Assembly: GCA_001898385.1 (NCBI GenBank)
Contig: MKTT01000101.1
Coordinates: 1-64,000 of the forward strand
Source of the DNA: Planctomycetales bacterium 71-10
Lineage (GTDB): Bacteria; Planctomycetota; Planctomycetia; Isosphaerales; Isosphaeraceae
Reading direction: 5' to 3'
Length of the DNA stretch: 64,000 bases
The translations under genes and the position numbers were made by a program. Below are positions 17,100-27,639 of the stretch, in pieces. Position 1 is the stretch's first letter; each line of letters starts with the position of its first letter. The notes under the pieces were generated by a model. That model made no database searches and was not told where the DNA came from. It worked only from the letters and a program-made list of their open reading frames with translations.

Positions 17100-18629
17100 A
17101 TGGCCCGACACGAACCGACGACCAACGCCGAGCTGATGTCCCGCGAGGTCGTCCCTCCCCTGCCCGTCGCGCGCCCGGCCATGCCGTTCCAGGACGCCGC
17201 GCGGCTCTCGCTGGCCGACACCCAGCTCCGCTTCAACATGGGCAAGGCCACGACCACGATCCGCGGCAAGCGCGTCAAGGCCGTGGCCGAGCTGCCCGAT
17301 TGGCAGGACCTCCGCGAGGCCGGCCGCGCCATCAAGGACCGGACGCTCCGCCACCTGGACAAATACCTGGTCCAGTTCGAGGAGTCGGTGCAGCGGGTCG
17401 GCGGCAAGGTCCACTGGGCGGCCGACGCCGAGGACGCCAACCGGATCGTCGCCGGGATCGTCAAGTCCCACGGCGCGAACGAGGTCGTGAAGATCAAGTC
17501 GCTGACCACCGACGAGATCGGCCTGAACGAGGCGCTCGCCCATCAAGGGATCAAGGCGTATGAGACCGACCTCGCCGAGCTGATCATCCAGCTCGCCGAC
17601 GAGCGGTCGTCGCACATCCTGGTCCCGGCCATCCACAAGAGCCGGGCCGAGATCCGCGAGATCTTCCGCCGCACCCTGGAGAACACCGAGGGCCTGAGCG
17701 ACGACCCCAAGCAGCTCGCCGCCGCGGCGCGGGCCCACCTGCGGAAGAAGTTCCTCACCGTCCCCGTGGCCGTCAGCGGCGTGAACTTCGGCGTGGCCGA
17801 GACCGGCACCGTCTGCATCGTGGAGTCCGAGGGGAACGGCCGCATGTGCCTGACCCTCCCCAGGGTGCTCGTCTCGGTCATGGGGATCGAGAAGCTCGTC
17901 CCCACCTGGCGCGACCTGGAGGTCTACCTCCAGACCCTGCCGCGCTCCAGCACGGCCGAGCGGATGAACCCCTACACCTCGTTCTGGACGGGCCTGGCCC
18001 CGAAGCGGGACGGGCCGGACGAGTTCCACCTGATCCTGCTGGACGACGGCCGGACCAAGGTGCTCGGCGACCGCGTCGGCCGGCAGGCGTTGCAGTGCAT
18101 CCGGTGCTCGGCCTGCCTCAACATCTGCCCCGTCTACGAGCGCACCGGCGGCCACGCCTACAACTCGGTCTACCCGGGGCCCATCGGCGCCATCCTCACG
18201 CCGCAACTCGTGGGGGTCGGGAACGCGGGGTCGCTCCCCTACGCCTCGTCGCTCTGCGGGGCGTGCTACGAGGTCTGCCCGGTGAAGATCAACATCCCCG
18301 AAGTCCTGATCCACCTCCGGGGCCAGGTCGTCCGCCACAAGCAGGAGAAGCTGACGGGCCGGCTCGCCCCCGAGAACGTGGCGATGCAGGCGCTCGGCAA
18401 GGTCTTCACCTCGCCCCGCCGCTACCGGGCGATGCAGAAGATCGGCCGTCAGGGCCAGAAGCTGATGGTCAGGAAGGGGGTGATCGAGCGGTTGCCGGGG
18501 TATCTCGGCGGCTGGACGGCCGTCCGCGACGTCTTCCCCATCGCCCCGCAGACGTTCCGCGAGTGGTGGGCCCAGCGCGAGCGCACCGTCCGCCCCAAGC
18601 AGCCCCCCCGCGAGGAGACCCGCCCGTGA
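17100..18629 (+). CDS. lutB: Lactate utilization iron-sulfur protein LutB
   Basis: A 509-residue protein. An N-terminal LUD domain (DUF162) is followed by a ferredoxin-like pair of 4Fe-4S motifs: CIRCSACLNICP near 339 and CGACYEVCP near 386. A C-terminal segment after that is typical of LutB (YkgF). It should transfer electrons from lactate through its clusters. The ATG at 17100 starts two bases after lutA stops, and the stop overlaps the GTG of lutC by four bases, so translation is likely coupled. Confidence 0.92.
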   Translation: MARHEPTTNAELMSREVVPPLPVARPAMPFQDAARLSLADTQLRFNMGKATTTIRGKRVKAVAELPDWQDLREAGRAIKDRTLRHLDKYLVQFEESVQRVGGKVHWAADAEDANRIVAGIVKSHGANEVVKIKSLTTDEIGLNEALAHQGIKAYETDLAELIIQLADERSSHILVPAIHKSRAEIREIFRRTLENTEGLSDDPKQLAAAARAHLRKKFLTVPVAVSGVNFGVAETGTVCIVESEGNGRMCLTLPRVLVSVMGIEKLVPTWRDLEVYLQTLPRSSTAERMNPYTSFWTGLAPKRDGPDEFHLILLDDGRTKVLGDRVGRQALQCIRCSACLNICPVYERTGGHAYNSVYPGPIGAILTPQLVGVGNAGSLPYASSLCGACYEVCPVKINIPEVLIHLRGQVVRHKQEKLTGRLAPENVAMQALGKVFTSPRRYRAMQKIGRQGQKLMVRKGVIERLPGYLGGWTAVRDVFPIAPQTFREWWAQRERTVRPKQPPREETRP

Positions 18630-19288
18630 CGTCGTCGCGCGAGACCGTCCTGAACCGCATCCGGGCCGCCCTGAAGGACGTCCCCCCGACCGAGAAGCCC
18701 GACGACGTGGCCGTCGACCGCGGCTACCTGCACGTCGACGAGTCGCCCGAGCGGGAGCGGCTCGGACGCTTCATCGAGCGGGTCCGGGAGTACAAGGCGA
18801 AGGTCAAGATCGCCCGGCCCGACGGCCTGGCCGCCGCGATCGCCGAGTCGTGCGCGGCGCGCAAGGTCTCCCGGCTGGTGGTCCCCGCCGACCTCCCCGA
18901 CGGCTGGGCCCCGCCGGGCGTCGAGCTGGTCCGCGAGCCGGGGCTCTCGAACGACCAGCTCGACCGCAGCGACGGCGTCCTGACGGCCTCGGCGCTGGGG
19001 ATCGCCCAGACCGGGACCGTCGTCCTGGACAGCGGCCCCGGCCAGGGGCGGCGGGCGATCACGCTGGTCCCGGACTATCACCTCTGCGTGGTCTTCCAGG
19101 ACCAGGTCGTCGGCCTGATCCCGGAAGCCGTCGCCAGGCTCCAGTCCGCGGCCGAGTCGCCCGACCGGCCCATCACGTTCATCTCGGGCCCGTCGGCCAC
19201 CTCCGACATCGAGCTGAACCGCGTCGAGGGCGTCCACGGGCCGCGGACCCTGGAGGTCATCGTCGTCACCGACCTGGACGTCGAGTAG
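18626..19288 (+). CDS. lutC: Lactate utilization protein LutC
   Basis: A 220-residue LUD-domain protein (YkgG/LutC). The conserved part runs from about residue 100 to the end, with GIAQTGTVVLDSG, FISGPSATSDIE and GVHGPRTLEVIVV visible. The last motif is the diagnostic C-terminus. The GTG start overlaps the lutB stop (GTGA). No lactate permease or LutR-type regulator is adjacent in the window, so control of the operon is not evident. Confidence 0.92.
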   Translation: MTSSRETVLNRIRAALKDVPPTEKPDDVAVDRGYLHVDESPERERLGRFIERVREYKAKVKIARPDGLAAAIAESCAARKVSRLVVPADLPDGWAPPGVELVREPGLSNDQLDRSDGVLTASALGIAQTGTVVLDSGPGQGRRAITLVPDYHLCVVFQDQVVGLIPEAVARLQSAAESPDRPITFISGPSATSDIELNRVEGVHGPRTLEVIVVTDLDVE

Positions 19289-19291
19289 GCG

Positions 19292-19771
19292 TCAGGGGGC
19301 GGGGCGGGCGTCCGCGACCTTCGGCGGCTCCGGCCGCTTGAAGGTCAGGACGTCGGCGAGCGGCCCGTCGCCGGGCGTGAAGCCCTCGGGCCGAGACCCG
19401 TTGAACCCGCCGTTGCAGAGGACGAACGCGTCCCCTTCCAGCTTGTAGACCCCCTGGATCTCCGGGAGCGACTGGAACTCGCCGGCCGTGAAGCCGACCC
19501 AGTCCACCCGGCGCGGCGAGGTCGTCTCGTCCAGCTTGACCTCCCCTTTCGCGCGGATCGTCAGGCCCTGCGGGGTCTGGACGAGGACGGCCACGCGGCT
19601 CCCCTCGAACTCCATCGTCACCCGAAGCTCGCCGGCGACCCCCGCCCGGCCCTCCCACTTCCCCTGCAACCGCGAGACGTCGCCCGAAGCCGTCGCCTCG
19701 CCCGCCAGGCTCGCCGAGGCCCCCAGCACGACCAACCACCCCGCCGCCACGATCTTGCCGATGCCCTTCAT
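19292..19771 (-). CDS. Exported TIGR03067-like protein
   Basis: A protein of about 159 residues with a signal peptide (GWLVVLGASASLAG) followed by a domain beginning SRLQGKWEG. The LQGxW opening, a middle WVGF stretch and the late GVYKLEGDAFVLCN segment resemble the planctomycete TIGR03067 domain, whose function is unknown. Start may be 19771 or the Met two codons earlier (19777). It converges with lutC with only three bases between the stops. Confidence 0.65.
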   Translation of the reverse strand: MKGIGKIVAAGWLVVLGASASLAGEATASGDVSRLQGKWEGRAGVAGELRVTMEFEGSRVAVLVQTPQGLTIRAKGEVKLDETTSPRRVDWVGFTAGEFQSLPEIQGVYKLEGDAFVLCNGGFNGSRPEGFTPGDGPLADVLTFKRPEPPKVADARPAP

Positions 19772-19872
19772 CGTCATGCCCTCGCTTCGCACCGCACCGT
19801 ATTCGATCCTTCCGAAGTCTCGCCCCTCCCTGCCGTCCGCTCTCGGCCGTTCAACGTCGACGACGCCTCATG

Positions 19873-21201
19873 TCATTCCCCCTCCGTCTTGAGCCAGGCT
19901 TCGAGGTCCTTCCTCAAGGCCGCGGCCGTCTCCGGATGCTGCGCCGCCAGGTCCCGGCGCTCCGCCGGGTCGCTCGCGACGTGGTAAAGCTCGGGCTTCC
20001 CCCCCCGGGTGACGACCAGCTTGAAATCCCCGCGGAGCGCCGCGGCCTGGTCCGCCCCCTCGTCGCCCCATCGCCAGAAGACCGTCCGATCCGGGACGCC
20101 GGAGCGCCCTTCCCACGCGGGGAGAACGTCCACCCCGTCGACCTTCCAGGCCGCATCGACCGCGACGCCGGCCGCCCCGGCGAAGGTCGGCAGCAGGTCG
20201 ATCAGCGTGACCACCTCGTCCGACACCTTCCCCGCCGGGATCCGCCCCGGCCATCGGGCCAGCCCGGGGACGCGGACGCCGCCTTCCCACAACGTCCGCT
20301 TCTGGCCGCGGAACGGCCGGTTGCTGTCGAGCGCCGCGCTCACGCCGACGTTCCCGGCCTCGAAGGTCGCCCCGTTGTCGCTGGTGACGACGATCAGGGT
20401 GTCGTCGCGAAGCCCCAGGGCGTCGAGCCGATCCACGATCCGGCCGACGTTCGCGTCCAGCCGCGTGACCATCCCCGCATAGGCCGCCGACAGGTCCTTC
20501 CCGGCCTGGGGCTCGGGGAGTCGCCCCCGGCGCTTCGCGACCTCGTCCTCCGGCGCGGCGATCGTGAAGTGGGTGGCGACGTACGCCACATAGAGGAAGA
20601 ACGGCCCCTCGCGACGGCGATCCAGAAAGTCGAGCGCGCGGTCGGTGAACAGGTCGTCGGCGTAGCCGGAGACGGCGACCTTCTCCCTCCCCTGCCACAA
20701 CTGCTTCGGGAACTTCTCCCAGGCCGCCGTGGCGTCGGTGTAGCCGAAGAACTCGTCGAACCCCTGGTCGATCGGATGGACGTACTCCTTGGCACCGGCC
20801 GGGGGACGCCCGTGATGCCACTTGCCGAACAGGCCCGTGGCGTAACTCGCCGGCTTCAGGGCCTCGGCGATGGTCGTCTGCGCGGCCGGCAGGTCGTCGG
20901 TGTTCTTCGACACGCCCGAGTGGATCGGGTACTTGCCGGTCAGGAAGGCCCCCCGGCTCGGGGCGCAGATCGGGGCGGCCGTGTAGCAGCGGCGGAGCAA
21001 CACCCCCTCCGACGCCAGCCGGTCGAGCCGGGGCGTCGACCACTCCGTCCGGCCGTTGAACCCGACATCGCCCCAGCCCAGGTCGTCCGCCACGATCAGC
21101 ACGATGTTCGGGCGACGATCGGCCCCGGAGGCGAAGCCCGCCCCGAGGACCGTCATCGCCCACGCCATCGCCGCCGCGATCCCCTTGACTCGTCCGCTCA
21201 T
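19873..21201 (-). CDS. Exported sulfatase of arylsulfatase A type
   Basis: A 442-residue protein with a signal peptide (residues 1-26). ADDLGWGD near 38 supplies metal ligands. CAPSR at 79-83 is the C-x-P-S-R signature whose Cys becomes formylglycine through a maturase. GKWHHG and VTSDNGA are further active-site segments. It would remove sulfate esters from polysaccharides or smaller sulfated compounds outside the cytoplasm, a common planctomycete trait. No maturase is in the window. Length is slightly short for the family but all motifs are present. Confidence 0.92.
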   Translation of the reverse strand: MSGRVKGIAAAMAWAMTVLGAGFASGADRRPNIVLIVADDLGWGDVGFNGRTEWSTPRLDRLASEGVLLRRCYTAAPICAPSRGAFLTGKYPIHSGVSKNTDDLPAAQTTIAEALKPASYATGLFGKWHHGRPPAGAKEYVHPIDQGFDEFFGYTDATAAWEKFPKQLWQGREKVAVSGYADDLFTDRALDFLDRRREGPFFLYVAYVATHFTIAAPEDEVAKRRGRLPEPQAGKDLSAAYAGMVTRLDANVGRIVDRLDALGLRDDTLIVVTSDNGATFEAGNVGVSAALDSNRPFRGQKRTLWEGGVRVPGLARWPGRIPAGKVSDEVVTLIDLLPTFAGAAGVAVDAAWKVDGVDVLPAWEGRSGVPDRTVFWRWGDEGADQAAALRGDFKLVVTRGGKPELYHVASDPAERRDLAAQHPETAAALRKDLEAWLKTEGE

Positions 21202-21328
21202 CCGACACCTCCCCGAAGCCCCCAGGGACTTCCCATCCCTTCATCGACCCCTCAGGCGGGGTGACGACAGACTATTTATAGTATACCTACAAAATAAGTC
21301 TAGAATCGGGTGTCAGGACGATGCCTTT

Positions 21329-21358
21329 TTGACTCGACGGCCGTCCGGGGGGTATATT
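21329..21358 (+). promoter_or_regulatory. Predicted strong promoter of the htrA-like gene
   Basis: TTGACT at 21329-21334 and TATATT at 21353-21358 with an 18-bp spacer, the best consensus match in the window. It lies in a 247-bp divergent region whose part 21262-21305 is unusually AT-rich. The leader would be about 85 nt. Confidence 0.6.
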
Positions 21359-21448
21359 GAGGCGGAGTCGGTCGGGCGGGGCGATCGATCTGCGCCCACG
21401 GGAGCGACGGCCCCGGATTCGCCGGTTCTCTTGGCTCGGAGCCCAGTT

Positions 21449-22966
<1,518 letters not shown>

Positions 22967-22969
22967 GCC

Positions 22970-24013
22970 ATGCCGACCGACGCCTCCACTTCCTCCGCGC
23001 TCGCGAGCGCCATCGAGAACCTGGCCGCCGGCCGCCCCCTGGACGTGGAGTCGGCCCGGCTGGCCGTCGGGGCGATCCTCGACGGGACGGCGGGAGAGGT
23101 CGAGACGGCCGCCTTCCTCACCGCCCTGCACGTCAAGGGCGAGACCGGCGACGAGCTGCTCGGGGCGGTCCAGGCCATCCGGGAGCGGATGATCCCCTTC
23201 GACCCCGGCCGCGACGGCGGGATCGACACCTGCGGCACCGGCGGCGACCGCGCGGGGACCGTGAACATCTCGACCGGCGCGGCGGTCGTCGTCGCAGCCT
23301 GCGGCGTCCCGGTCGTCAAGCACGGCAACCGGGCGGCCTCGGGGAAATCCGGGAGTTCGGACGTCCTGCTGGAACTGGGAGTCGCGGTCGAGGCCGAGCC
23401 GGCGGTGCTGCGGCGCGGGCTCGATGAGCTGGGCGTCGCCTTCCTGTTCGCCCCGCGGTTCCATCCCGGCCTGCGCGGCGTGGCCCCGATCCGGAAGCGG
23501 CTCCCGTTCCGCACGGTGTTCAACCTGGTCGGGCCGCTGTGCAACCCGGCCTCGCCCCCGTACCAGCTCGTCGGCGTCCCCCGCGAGGCCCACGCGCGCC
23601 GGATGGCCGAGGTCCTCTCGCGGACCCCTTCGATCCGCCGCGCCGTCGTCGTCCGCGGGGCCGACGGCCTGGACGAGGTGTCGCTGGCCGGCGAGACCGA
23701 AGTCCTCCTCGTCGAGGGCGGTCGTATCGACCGCCTGACCTGGACCCCCGCCGACTTCGGCCTGCCCGAGACGCACGCGCGCGGCCTCGCCGTGGACGGC
23801 CCGGCCGAGAGCGCGGCGCTGCTCCGCAAGACGTTCCAGGGGGGCGACGGCCCGGCGCGGGCCTACATCCTCGCCAACGCGGCGGCGGCCGTCTGGACCG
23901 CCGAGGGGACGCCGCTCCGCGACGCCGTCGCCCGCGCGGCCGACGCCCTCGATTCGGGCCGGGCCGCCGACCTCCTCGCCCGCTGGGCCGAGGTGAGTCA
24001 GGAGGCGTCCTGA
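22970..24013 (+). CDS. trpD: Anthranilate phosphoribosyltransferase
   Basis: A 347-residue enzyme of tryptophan synthesis that joins anthranilate to PRPP. The PRPP loop DTCGTGGDRAGTVNISTG (about 85-102), the KHGNRAASGKSGSSD stretch and the later FNLVGPLCNP motif are all intact. Length is standard. The ATG follows the protease stop by three bases, so the two are probably co-transcribed although their roles differ. No other trp gene is nearby. Its last 16 bases overlap the convergent acetyltransferase gene. Confidence 0.93.
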   Translation: MPTDASTSSALASAIENLAAGRPLDVESARLAVGAILDGTAGEVETAAFLTALHVKGETGDELLGAVQAIRERMIPFDPGRDGGIDTCGTGGDRAGTVNISTGAAVVVAACGVPVVKHGNRAASGKSGSSDVLLELGVAVEAEPAVLRRGLDELGVAFLFAPRFHPGLRGVAPIRKRLPFRTVFNLVGPLCNPASPPYQLVGVPREAHARRMAEVLSRTPSIRRAVVVRGADGLDEVSLAGETEVLLVEGGRIDRLTWTPADFGLPETHARGLAVDGPAESAALLRKTFQGGDGPARAYILANAAAAVWTAEGTPLRDAVARAADALDSGRAADLLARWAEVSQEAS

Positions 24014-24501
24014 CGGGGCCGATCGTCGGCCGACCGCCCGATCCACAACTCTTCCAGGACGGAATAGCCCGCGTCCGCCAGGCCGAGGGCCCGGTAGCTC
24101 TCGCGGGCCCGGTGGTTCTCGTGCTCGACGTAGAGCCGGATCCCGATCACGTCGCCCGCGGCGAGGGCCTCATCGCGGATGTGGCCGTAGAGGGCCTTGA
24201 AGACGCCCCGGCCGCGGTGGTCGGCGTGGACGTAGACGCTCTGGAGCCACCAGAGCCAGCCGTTACGCCAGTCGCTCCACTCGCGGGTGATCGCCGTCTG
24301 GCCGATCACCCGGCCCGCGGACTCGGCCACCCAGTAGCGCAGCCGGTCGGGATCGGCCAGGGCGCGGGCGACGCCCTCGCGGAGGACGTTCGGATCGAGC
24401 CGCTTCGACTCGGTCTCCGCGGCGAGCCGGCCGTTGTACTCGACGATCGCGTCGAGGTCGGCGGGGTCGGCGTCCCGGATCGCAAAAGGGAGAGGCGTCA
24501 C
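23998..24501 (-). CDS. GNAT-family N-acetyltransferase
   Basis: A 167-residue GNAT enzyme that would acetylate an amine using acetyl-CoA. The core segment WWLQSVYVHADHRGRGVFKALY (with the acetyl-CoA loop R-G-R-G-V, about residues 83-105) and the later RLYVEHENHRARESYRALGL segment match the family. The GTG start overlaps the rhomboid gene stop by four bases (GTGA), so the two are translationally coupled. Substrate unknown. The 3' end overlaps trpD by 16 bp on the other strand. Confidence 0.87.
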   Translation of the reverse strand: MTPLPFAIRDADPADLDAIVEYNGRLAAETESKRLDPNVLREGVARALADPDRLRYWVAESAGRVIGQTAITREWSDWRNGWLWWLQSVYVHADHRGRGVFKALYGHIRDEALAAGDVIGIRLYVEHENHRARESYRALGLADAGYSVLEELWIGRSADDRPRQDAS

Positions 24502-25433
24502 AGGCGGTCGGCCCGCCGGTCGCGGGCGCGACGGCTGGCCTCCTGCAAGACCTTGCGCTCGTCCTCGGTGAGGCCGTCCCGGCCCTCGCGGGCGATCTTG
24601 GCGAGGACCTCGTCGAGCCTGGCGTCGAGCTGGTCTTCCGGGATCACGGAGATCGACGGCGTCATCGCGCCGACGGTCTCGCCGCGGTTCGACACGGGCG
24701 TGCGCGGCCGGGCCGGCTCGTAGCGCGGGGGGGACACGACCTTGAGGCGAGGGCGGCCGATCCGCCCCCCGACCAGCCGCGACCAGCGAAGGTCGAAGTG
24801 CTTGAAGGCCACGGCGAACGCCGCGCCCGCCAGGTGCGACTCCCAGGCGATCCGCCCCTCCTGGCCGACCTGCCCCCCTCGCCCCTCGCTGAGCAGGGGC
24901 CAGACCAGGTAGATCGTCAACAGCAGCCACATGGGGGTCGGGATGAACCCCATGAAGAGGATCTCCCGCTTGGGGTAATATAGCGTGTACAGCGTGACCA
25001 CCCCGAGCACGGCCCCCGACGCGCCGATCATCCGGCCGCCGTGATCGAAGAAGGCGACGACGGCCCAGCAGAACGTGCTCACGATCCCGGCGGCGAGGTA
25101 GAAGGCCAGGAAGTCCTTCCCCCCGTAGAGCGCCTCCACCTCGCGGCCGATGAAGTAGAGGAACAGCATGTTCCCCGCGATGTGCCAGACGTGGTCCTGG
25201 TCGTGGAGGAAGGTGGCCGTGAGGAGTTGCCAGATCCTCCCCTGGCGGAAGATCCCTGCGGGCGAGGCGGCGAACCAGGAATAGAGGCTTTCCTGGTCGA
25301 TCCGCAGCGCCCAGACCGCCACGAACACCGCCACGTTGATGACGATGAGGATGTTGCACCACGAGGACGTCAGGCCGGCCCAGGAAGGGCCGCCCCTCTC
25401 GCCACGGTAGTACTCGCGGTCGTAGATCCCCAT
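24498..25433 (-). CDS. Rhomboid-family intramembrane serine protease
   Basis: A 311-residue membrane protein with six or so hydrophobic segments. The catalytic pair is visible: Ser139 in GASGAV and His200 in ESHLAGAAFA. HIAGNMLFLYFIG near 84 is the conserved helix 2 region. After the membrane domain comes a cytoplasmic tail of about 90 charged residues ending in a helical segment, an extension that many rhomboids lack. ATG at 25433 is preferred over an upstream Met. It is coupled to the GNAT gene. Confidence 0.9.
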   Translation of the reverse strand: MGIYDREYYRGERGGPSWAGLTSSWCNILIVINVAVFVAVWALRIDQESLYSWFAASPAGIFRQGRIWQLLTATFLHDQDHVWHIAGNMLFLYFIGREVEALYGGKDFLAFYLAAGIVSTFCWAVVAFFDHGGRMIGASGAVLGVVTLYTLYYPKREILFMGFIPTPMWLLLTIYLVWPLLSEGRGGQVGQEGRIAWESHLAGAAFAVAFKHFDLRWSRLVGGRIGRPRLKVVSPPRYEPARPRTPVSNRGETVGAMTPSISVIPEDQLDARLDEVLAKIAREGRDGLTEDERKVLQEASRRARDRRADRL

Positions 25434-25557
25434 CGGCTCCGCTCCCGGAAAGGAGACGCATGGCGGTCGGTCGGGCGTCGGCCGGGGCCGCCGGATCATC
25501 ATCGGGACGGCGGCGGGGCCCGTCGACGGCCGGGGCGCAAGCTCGCTCCCCGCCGCG

Positions 25558-25938
25558 TCAGTCGAGGAGCAGGGCCTCGATCGCCTCGTTTCGGGTGTCG
25601 TAGATCGGCCAGACGATGTCGAGCGACGTCACCCGGAGCAGCTCCCGAGTCCTGGCGGTCACGCCCGAGATCGCCATCGAGCCCCCGTGCGCCGAGGCGA
25701 GCTTCCACGTCCGGATGAGCAGGGCCAGGAACATCGACCCGAAGTAGCTGACGCGGCTGAGGTCGAAGACGATCAGCGGGTTGTCCTGCTTCTTGATCGG
25801 GTCGAGGATGAGGTCGGCCGCCTGCTCCTCCAGCCGGAACGAGAGCTTCTCAAGCGCCGGGGTCGCCGTGATGACGGTCACGTCGCCGTGCCGCTCGATC
25901 GTGAAGGCTTCGTCGGTCGCGGTGTTCTTGGTGGCCAT
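25558..25938 (-). CDS. STAS-domain anti-sigma-factor-antagonist-like protein
   Basis: A 126-residue single STAS domain. The strand-loop VFDLSRVSYFGSMFLALL (about 70-87) corresponds to the SpoIIAA phosphorylation loop, with a Ser at the usual position. Such proteins relay signals by phosphorylation-controlled partner binding, for instance with anti-sigma factors. No kinase or phosphatase is adjacent, so the partner is unknown. ATG at 25938 was chosen because the domain starts just after. It is followed by the rhomboid gene on the same strand. Confidence 0.82.
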   Translation of the reverse strand: MATKNTATDEAFTIERHGDVTVITATPALEKLSFRLEEQAADLILDPIKKQDNPLIVFDLSRVSYFGSMFLALLIRTWKLASAHGGSMAISGVTARTRELLRVTSLDIVWPIYDTRNEAIEALLLD

Positions 25939-26078
25939 CGGGATGCTCGCTGCCTGAGGGGCCGAGACGGGAGGGGACGCCCTGCATGATTCCCCACCTA
26001 GCCTAGCGCCTCCGGGGCGCGTCGGCAAGGTCGAAGGAGCCCGCGTCGCTTTCCAACCTCACCCCCCGGGCGCGACGC

Positions 26079-26102
26079 CGCCCGCCGAGGTCTCGGCGGG
26101 CG
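26079..26102 (-). terminator. Hairpin terminator after the 74-aa gene
   Basis: Perfect 11-bp arms (26079-26089 and 26092-26102) with a 2-nt spacer lie just downstream of the small acidic protein gene and upstream of the STAS gene. Confidence 0.5.
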
Positions 26103-26127
26103 GGGCGAGCGAGACGGCCATGAAGCC

Positions 26128-26352
26128 TCAGGCCGACGGCCGGCAGTTCGAGAACGCGCGGACGACTTCATAGAGGTCGGGGCTGACCAGCAGCTCGTCG
26201 TCCTCGAAGTCCCGCAGCCAGACGTAGTTGTCGCGGTACGCCTGGGCCAGCAGCGGATACAGGTCGCAAAGCCGGATCGGGATGGACGGGGCCTCGACTT
26301 CCTCGTGATCTTCCTCGGGGTAGGGGAAGAGTCGCAGCCGTGCGGTCGCCAT
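26128..26352 (-). CDS. Small acidic protein of unknown function
   Basis: A 74-residue acidic protein. Acidic clusters (PEEDHEEVEAP and DFEDDE) and a tyrosine-rich middle (LYPLLAQAYRDNYVWLRDF) give it the look of a conserved small soluble protein. ATG at 26352 follows a GGAGGATG site. Its own hairpin terminator follows. I do not recognise the family. Confidence 0.62.
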   Translation of the reverse strand: MATARLRLFPYPEEDHEEVEAPSIPIRLCDLYPLLAQAYRDNYVWLRDFEDDELLVSPDLYEVVRAFSNCRPSA

Positions 26353-26633
26353 CGTTCATCATCCTCCGTGCATTCCCGCGGGCCGGGCGCCGAGCGGTCC
26401 CGTGCCCTTCTTGATCCGCTCGAGGGCCGAGCACGAGCCCGAGGCGCGGCGGCGAGACGTGAACCCGACGCGCCCGGCTCTATCCTGACGCCGCAATCAT
26501 CGGCCGCCGGCCCCGTCCCGCTCCAGGAAATCCGTACTCCCCGATCCGCCCGGACGAATCTGGCCCGATCCCCGGGCGCATGGTACAAGAGACATGAACG
26601 TTTGAATCACGGAACCGCACGGGAGGAACCGCG

Positions 26634-27452
26634 ATGAGCACCGCCCGGCCCGGCCCCCTCGCGACGGCCTCGGGGACGCCCGATCCGCTCTACGTCGACC
26701 CCTTCGACCCCGAGTTCCCGCAGAGCGACGGCAAGCCCATGGCCGACAGCACCCTCCAGTATCAGTGGATCGCCACGATCAAGGAGGGCCTGGACGCCCT
26801 GTTCGCCGACCGCGCCGACGTCTTCATCGCCGCCGACCTGCTCTGGTACGCCGACAGGAGGGACAAGTCCGACGTCGTCGCGCCCGACGTCCTGGTCGCC
26901 TTCGGCCGACCGAAGGGGCACCGCCGGTCGTATCGCGAATGGGTCGAGGAGGGCGTCGTGCCTCAGGTGGTCTTCGAGATCGACTCGCCCAGCAACACCG
27001 CCGCGGAGATGGAGCGCAAGCTGGCGATCTACGATCGCCGCGGCGTCGAGGAATATTACTACTACGACCCCGAATCCGGGAGCCTGGAGGGCTGGCGTCG
27101 CGAGTCCGGCCGGCTCCTCCCCATCCCCGACGTGGAGGACTGGACGAGCCCCCGTCTCGGGATCTCGTTCGAGGCCCCGCCCTTCAAGGACGCTTTGGTG
27201 GTCCGCGGCCCCGACGGCCGGCGGTTCCGGACTTACGTCGAACTCTCGCGCGACGTCGAGGCCGCCGAACGCCTCGCCCGCCGCGAGACCAGGCTGCGAC
27301 GCCGGGCCGAGCGCTCCGCGAAGCTCGAATCGCAGCGCGCCGACGAGGAGCGGAGGCTGCGCGAGGCCGCCGAGGCCGAGACCCGGGCCGCGCTGGAGCG
27401 GGCCGAGCGGATGGCGGCCCGGCTCCGCGAACTCGGCCTGGAGTCCGACTGA
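26634..27452 (+). CDS. Uma2-family (DUF820) putative endonuclease
   Basis: A 272-residue protein. Residues 1-190 form a DUF820/Uma2 domain of the PD-(D/E)xK nuclease superfamily: VAPDVLVAFG, VFEIDSPSNTAAEMERKLAIY and GVEEYYYYDPESG are the typical order, providing the Asp and Glu/Lys residues. The C-terminal 70 residues are a predicted coiled coil rich in Arg, Glu and Ala. The family is expanded in cyanobacteria and planctomycetes, but its biological role is unproven. Confidence 0.85.
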   Translation: MSTARPGPLATASGTPDPLYVDPFDPEFPQSDGKPMADSTLQYQWIATIKEGLDALFADRADVFIAADLLWYADRRDKSDVVAPDVLVAFGRPKGHRRSYREWVEEGVVPQVVFEIDSPSNTAAEMERKLAIYDRRGVEEYYYYDPESGSLEGWRRESGRLLPIPDVEDWTSPRLGISFEAPPFKDALVVRGPDGRRFRTYVELSRDVEAAERLARRETRLRRRAERSAKLESQRADEERRLREAAEAETRAALERAERMAARLRELGLESD

Positions 27453-27639
27453 GCACCACCCGGACGACCGGGCGCATCCGCCGCGGCCTCCGGGCTTTCG
27501 CCGTTTCAGACTCTTCGCGCGGCGGGGCCCTCCGCATTATAGTCGAAGGATCGTCCCGGCGGGCCGACCGCCCCGTGAGCCCCCGCCCCGCCGGCGACGC
27601 CCTCGACTTCCCCCCCTGCACCACGAAAAGGCCCCCTCC

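Noticed and set aside
16545-17100. A long upstream extension of LutB through lutA
   Set aside because: The extension is in the wrong frame for lutA and reads as Arg/Pro-rich sequence; the ATG at 17100 gives the normal LutB length.
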